NCBI RefSeq assembly: GCF_007050985.1
Contig: NZ_VHSF01000001.1
Coordinates: forward strand, 682,001 to 746,000
Origin: Christiangramia sabulilitoris
Lineage (GTDB): Bacteria; Bacteroidota; Bacteroidia; Flavobacteriales; Flavobacteriaceae
Length of the DNA stretch: 64,000 bases
Direction of reading: 5' to 3'
The translations under genes and the position numbers were made by a program. The first letter of the stretch is position 1. The number at the start of each line of letters is the position of its first letter. Of this stretch, positions 60,307-64,000 are shown in pieces. The notes under the pieces are model-generated. The model made no database searches. It saw only the letters and a list, made by a program, of their open reading frames with translations, and was not told where the DNA came from.

Positions 60307-61443
60307 TTAAATTAGTATACCTGGTTGTGGTTGTACTATGGAAGACTTTAATTTAGCACAAAAAGCTTCTAATACTTTTTCCTTACTGTAGGTAGGTATC
60401 CCATCCATTAAATTCGGTGTCAATTTTTCAATTATAGGACCGAGGATTCCACCTCCAACCACTGCAATCGGAATTGCAAAGACAGATAAAGTCAAGGTCG
60501 GAATTATTGTAGTTACCGCAAGAGCAGTAGATAATGAGCTGAAGTGTGAAAAACGGTCTTCTTCTTCAGGTTTATCTTCATTTATATGGTAGTCTACAGT
60601 TTCTTCTAAACGCGTATTTAATAAATCGGATAAATCTCCCTCATAAAAAATTTTAGCATCTTCTGCAACCATGGCGACTTCCTTAGAAATCTGAGCACTC
60701 CGTCCTTTTACAATCTTCTTTAAACTCCGTTCAATTTCATCAAGATCTTTTTTAGAAATATATCCTAAAAATGAATGATCATCAAGATTTACCTTTAGAG
60801 TGGAAAGTAGCTCATTTCTCAGTTCCTCAGCACCAACATTTATTCTCTGATGAAGTAAAAATCTTATCCTAGAATTAAGTGAGTCCGATGCTGATTCTTT
60901 TATTTTTTTGATAAGATCCACCTTGCCAAAAGGCTCTGTCACCCTAATTAGCTTTCCAAAACCTTTTTCTTTTTTTACACTACTAATCAAAATAGGTTCA
61001 GCACCTAATATTTTCTTTACTTGATTAACAAATTCTTCAGTACCCTTGGAATCTGCTTTCGTAATGACGATAACAGGATTTAGAGATTCCTTTTTAATTT
61101 CATCAAGGATCTTTATTTCAAAATTTTCTATTCTTTTTCCTTCTGCTGATATGCAATAAATCACTGTATGAAGCCACTTTTTGATATCTGTCTCCTGTTG
61201 CTTTTTCTTTTGAAATTCCTTAAATTTCTTTAACCATCGATCTGATTCTCCAGGTTCCAAACCCCACGAATCATATATATTAACTTTTTTTCCTGAAATT
61301 TTTCCTGCTTTTAAATGAAAGCCTTTAGTTGTCTGGGGTGCTCCGCTTCCTGTTTTGGCCACCTCTTCACCAAATAAATAATTTAATAAAGCACTTTTTC
61401 CTACACCGGATTTACCTATAATTGAAACGTTATATCCTTCCAT
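60307..61443 (-). CDS. Membrane-type GTPase 2, linked to RecDCB
   Basis: 378 residues. G1 GKSGVGKSA (10-18), a G2 region SGAPQTTKGF, G3 YDSWG (DSWG for DxxG), G4 ITKAD. The C-terminus (about 310-345) contains a long hydrophobic hairpin (LAVTTIIPTLTLSVFAIPIAVVGGGILGPII) that could insert into membrane. It shares KTGSGAPxT with the neighbouring GTPase 1, so the two are related by duplication. The start overlaps the stop of GTPase 1 by one base. Function unknown; a dynamin- or IRG-like membrane GTPase pair would fit. Confidence 0.78.
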   Translation of the reverse strand: MEGYNVSIIGKSGVGKSALLNYLFGEEVAKTGSGAPQTTKGFHLKAGKISGKKVNIYDSWGLEPGESDRWLKKFKEFQKKKQQETDIKKWLHTVIYCISAEGKRIENFEIKILDEIKKESLNPVIVITKADSKGTEEFVNQVKKILGAEPILISSVKKEKGFGKLIRVTEPFGKVDLIKKIKESASDSLNSRIRFLLHQRINVGAEELRNELLSTLKVNLDDHSFLGYISKKDLDEIERSLKKIVKGRSAQISKEVAMVAEDAKIFYEGDLSDLLNTRLEETVDYHINEDKPEEEDRFSHFSSLSTALAVTTIIPTLTLSVFAIPIAVVGGGILGPIIEKLTPNLMDGIPTYSKEKVLEAFCAKLKSSIVQPQPGILI

Positions 61444-62597
61444 TATTTTCTCTTTTTATTAAAAAATTCCAAGAACATTTCAGAAAAGATATCCCCAAAA
61501 TTCTCAACCAAGTCCGAAGCCTTACTTTCCTCTCCATTAAGAATACTTTTATTCAGGCTATACAAAAGTTCTGAAGTAGCTTTACCCATTGCATAGGTTA
61601 TAACTGAAGCAACACCGGCATTAATCATCCCGCCGATTATAGTTCCTACTCCTGGAATTAACTTTAAGAGATTTCCAGCTATACTGCGTCCCAGATTTGA
61701 AATGACAAGAGAAGCTCCTGTTGTTTTCATAAAGTCATAAGCCATGTCCTTTGCATTTCCCATATCATATACGAAGAGAATTCTGCCAATCATGGTCGCT
61801 TGACTTGCAATAAGAACTGGTGCATCTGAAAATGGAATTGGGCTTCCTCCCACAAGAGCATTCCCTCCAGTATGCTGATTTATTATTGAATTTGCTTTTG
61901 CTCTCTTGGCCTCAACATTTAATATTTGAGCACTAGTAAATGCAAAGGAAAGCGATTCTGGAAGTTTTGCTATTGACCAATCTACAACCTTGCCAAGACG
62001 AAAGTTCTCTTCATCTTCCAAAAATTCTTTATCATTCGTGGTAAAAAATGGGGAATCCGGGGATTCAAAAACTGATTCGAAGCTCCCAACTGTTTTGAAT
62101 TCCTGAAGCATTGAAGTAATGTCCTCACTGTTGATTTCATCACATTTAGAAAATATTAGAGCAACTGGAATCCCTATCCCTTGTAGCTGTTCGTGCACCT
62201 GTTTATCAAAGCCAGTAACTCGAGTTGAACTTGCAGACACTACATGCCAAATCAAATGAATTTGCTCCTCCATTGGCTTGCTCCTACTCTTCTTCACATA
62301 CTCTACTATCTCATGCTGAAATTTTCCTTCTTTATCCTTCCCTATTTCAAAACCTTCAGTATCAAAAAGATTTACTGATTTTTCTGGCGTGGATATTGGA
62401 TTAATCCCACGGGTCACCGGTGCACCACTCCCCACCTTAACGGTACCTTCCCCAAAAATAGAATTCACTATTGTACTTTTGCCTACCCCTGTCCCTCCGA
62501 CAATAAGTATATTTGGCTTTTTAACGTTTTTAGCAACTTTATTAAATTCCTTTTGAAAAGTTTTTGCTAACTCCTCTTTACTTGCACTTGTAATCAT
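61443..62597 (-). CDS. Membrane-type GTPase 1 (Era-like, DUF697-like tail)
   Basis: 384 residues. G1 GGTGVGKST (34-42), G2 SGAPVTRGI, G3 FDTEG (DTEG 79-82), G4 FSKCD. The C-terminal part (about 255-350) with SDAPVLIASQATMIGRILFVYD and a Gly/Ile-rich stretch LIPGVGTIIGGMINAGVASVITYAMG matches the style of DUF697/YcjF tails in membrane-associated GTPases. First gene of the six-gene operon. Overlaps GTPase 2 by one base, indicating coupled, roughly equimolar expression. Confidence 0.82.
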   Translation of the reverse strand: MITSASKEELAKTFQKEFNKVAKNVKKPNILIVGGTGVGKSTIVNSIFGEGTVKVGSGAPVTRGINPISTPEKSVNLFDTEGFEIGKDKEGKFQHEIVEYVKKSRSKPMEEQIHLIWHVVSASSTRVTGFDKQVHEQLQGIGIPVALIFSKCDEINSEDITSMLQEFKTVGSFESVFESPDSPFFTTNDKEFLEDEENFRLGKVVDWSIAKLPESLSFAFTSAQILNVEAKRAKANSIINQHTGGNALVGGSPIPFSDAPVLIASQATMIGRILFVYDMGNAKDMAYDFMKTTGASLVISNLGRSIAGNLLKLIPGVGTIIGGMINAGVASVITYAMGKATSELLYSLNKSILNGEESKASDLVENFGDIFSEMFLEFFNKKRK

Positions 62598-62832
62598 AAT
62601 TATCAGGTTATTTTTGTTTTACTATTTTTTATTTGGTTTTATTCTTCTTTTAATTTTTTCTTTAATAAAATATGAGAAATCCTCGCACCTATCCTGAAGA
62701 CAATTTTTCTTAAAGCCTATTCACGAAATTTTAGCAATCTTCTATAAAAAGTTATTTCTACTTTTATCACAGGTAACCCATTTATCAAACATTCTTTGCC
62801 CGTTCTATAAATACCCCATAATATCATATAAA

Positions 62833-63042
62833 TTAAATGATGTGATACTCCAAAAACCCGGTATTCAAATAACCTTCAGTCTTCAAATCCAGCCCGTGTA
62901 CCCTCATAAAAGCATTATGAACTTTCTCCTTTTCATCCAGGGGATTCGCGAACATGGAACTAATTTGCACGGATAGTCCCCCGTCCACATACTCTCCTTT
63001 AACATTCATTGCGTGTTTTGTTTTAATTTCAAATGTGGCCAT
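62833..63042 (-). CDS. Small protein, DUF6140-like
   Basis: 69 residues: FEIKTKHAMNVKGEYVDGGL followed by NPL-x-E-KEKV, AFMRVHGLDLK and GYLNTGFLEY. I associate this pattern with the Bacteroidota family DUF6140, which has no known function. No membrane segment. It follows the UDG-like gene by 8 bp and is probably co-transcribed with it. Confidence 0.65.
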   Translation of the reverse strand: MATFEIKTKHAMNVKGEYVDGGLSVQISSMFANPLDEKEKVHNAFMRVHGLDLKTEGYLNTGFLEYHII

Positions 63043-63050
63043 AATTAATT

Positions 63051-63731
63051 TTATGATTTAGGGATTAATGATATATGGTTAATTGCTTTTGTAATCTTTT
63101 CTTTCCCAACGATACTCCCTTGGTTTCTCTTATATGCCATCACCTTCACTCCTTCAGGGGTCGTAAAAGACCTAACCAATCCCAAATTTTCTTCCTGTAA
63201 CTTCTCCGGGAATAGAACAGCTATTTCCTCATAAGCCTTAAACCCTTCAGCGATTACTAATTCAGGATTCAGCTCTTCTATTAATTGCTTCGTCCACACC
63301 CGTGCCTGGTGAAAGATCTTTTGACTGAGTTTTTTAGGAAGTAATTTTAAAAGTTTATTGAAGTCGGCAACATTATCTGTCGCCCAGAAGTAAAAGTTTG
63401 ATTTTACCGTGTAATGCTTTAGGTCTTCTTCCCTACCTGCCTGGCGGAATAATGATTTAGTTTGCTCTGCTAAAGGATGAGTATTAAGGTAATACTCAAG
63501 AGCTTCCATAGGTTCAAACTCTTCCACGATCTTCCCGTGCCATTTGTAATAACCGCCACCGGGATTAAATCCAATAAGTAATATCTTTGGCCGCTCCTGG
63601 AGCGGACTGAAAAGTAGTTGACAACCTTTATATAGTGCTTTGATCTCAGGATTCTCTCTTCCGGCTGCGAGGATTTGTTGATGCAAAAGATTAGCTCCCT
63701 CAGATATTTCTGAATAGTTCGTAGGTTTCAT
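63051..63731 (-). CDS. Uracil-DNA glycosylase-like fold protein, function unknown
   Basis: 226 residues. The segment ILLIGFNPGGGYYKW near residue 51 recalls the G-x-N-P-G first motif of the UDG superfamily, and NPELVIAEGFKAYE near residue 165 could match the second strand-loop region; the usual catalytic Asp/His motif is not evident. The enzyme may therefore be inactive as a glycosylase or a distant homologue. Upstream of the DUF6140-like gene in a two-gene unit. Confidence 0.55.
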   Translation of the reverse strand: MKPTNYSEISEGANLLHQQILAAGRENPEIKALYKGCQLLFSPLQERPKILLIGFNPGGGYYKWHGKIVEEFEPMEALEYYLNTHPLAEQTKSLFRQAGREEDLKHYTVKSNFYFWATDNVADFNKLLKLLPKKLSQKIFHQARVWTKQLIEELNPELVIAEGFKAYEEIAVLFPEKLQEENLGLVRSFTTPEGVKVMAYKRNQGSIVGKEKITKAINHISLIPKS

Positions 63732-64000
63732 ATTTTAGATAAAGAGATCCTAAGTTGGGACAAAAAACTCTTCAAAATCTCGGTATTGTCAAATCTAAAT
63801 TTTTTGTTAAAGCAGAAAAGACTCATTTAGTTAACGTATGGATTTTGCCGATTATCGTGTAATTTGTCATTCATGGCCATGATTATTCTATTTTAAAATG
63901 AATACAAGAGATTTCTATATCCTCTAAAAAAAGATTTTTCATTTTTAATTATTGAATATCTAATCACCGGTTTTTACATGAAGAGCTTATTACCGCGACT
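63732..64000. other. Terminal spacer, no gene supported
   Basis: Contains the promoter region of the UDG-like gene. An ATG at 63978 opens a + strand frame that runs off the window and cannot be judged. Confidence 0.4.

Noticed and set aside
62699-62703. WYL-type promoter before the GTPase-RecDCB operon (TTGTC on the - strand at 62703)
   Set aside because: Half-site and -7 box do not match at the required distances, so this operon is not placed in the regulon.
63759-63763. Sixth WYL-type promoter before the UDG-like gene (TTGTC on the - strand)
   Set aside because: No CGNCA half-site and no TA box at the 14-bp distance.
1-64000. tRNA genes, insertion sequences, integrases or attachment repeats
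   Set aside because: None were recognised when reading both strands; absence by eye is not proof.

Overview
The window looks like chromosomal DNA of a marine-type flavobacterium (Bacteroidota, Flavobacteriaceae; a Gramella/Salegentibacter-like relative would fit). The clues are the low-GC coding, A-rich start regions with few Shine-Dalgarno boxes, promoter -7 boxes of the TAnnTTTG kind, a one-chain SerB-SerA fusion, many Bacteroidota-type lipoproteins and small unknown proteins, and the protein families present. The genus is an inference. I see no tRNA, rRNA, insertion sequence, integrase or CRISPR array.

Region 1 (1-23.8 kb) is ordinary core DNA: a partial lysA, a CHAD protein, a cyclase and a 2H phosphoesterase in one operon, an FAD-linked oxidase, a CPA1 antiporter, an M14 peptidase, a hemolysin III protein, a LytS/LytTR two-component pair, a short-chain fatty acid transporter, a secreted DNA/RNA nuclease, the SerB-SerA fusion, an SLC12-like cotransporter and a tandem universal stress protein. 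A 55-residue membrane protein (15203-15370) with its own terminator was read by eye.

Region 2 (24.1-39.2 kb) is accessory. A YqiA-like hydrolase and a WYL-domain regulator face an AAA+ ATPase plus a cREC (receiver-like) protein, and a run of small unknown genes diverges from the ATPase. Further on are a membrane PLD protein with a secreted VWA-like partner, and an operon with a PD-(D/E)XK nuclease resembling AbaSI/PvuRts1I enzymes. Four promoters here share one architecture: an inverted repeat CGWCA-N5-TGTCG (one site with two changes) and exactly 14 bp between its TTG and a TAnnnTTG-like -7 box. This spacing equals that of the mycobacterial RecA-NDp promoter (TTGTCRGTG-N8-TAnnnT) driven by PafBC, which are themselves WYL proteins. 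I therefore infer that the local WYL protein controls a small regulon, perhaps induced by DNA damage.

Region 3 (39.5-50.2 kb) is a defence island, all on the + strand: a restriction-modification operon (short methylase-like subunit, Eco57I-type N6 methyltransferase, GIY-YIG/helicase), an McrBC system with a PUA/EVE-like reader domain, and an ABC-type ATPase paired with a protein carrying an HDR...GKGF motif.

Region 4 (50.2-63.7 kb) is on the - strand except for a tiny YjdM/PhnA-type zinc ribbon. Two related GTPases with hydrophobic C-termini lead a six-gene, tightly packed operon with recD, recC, recB and a NERD-domain helicase. RecBCD is not the usual flavobacterial recombination nuclease as I know it, and coupling to paired GTPases is, to my knowledge, undescribed. 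A DUF6140-like protein and a UDG-like-fold protein close the window.
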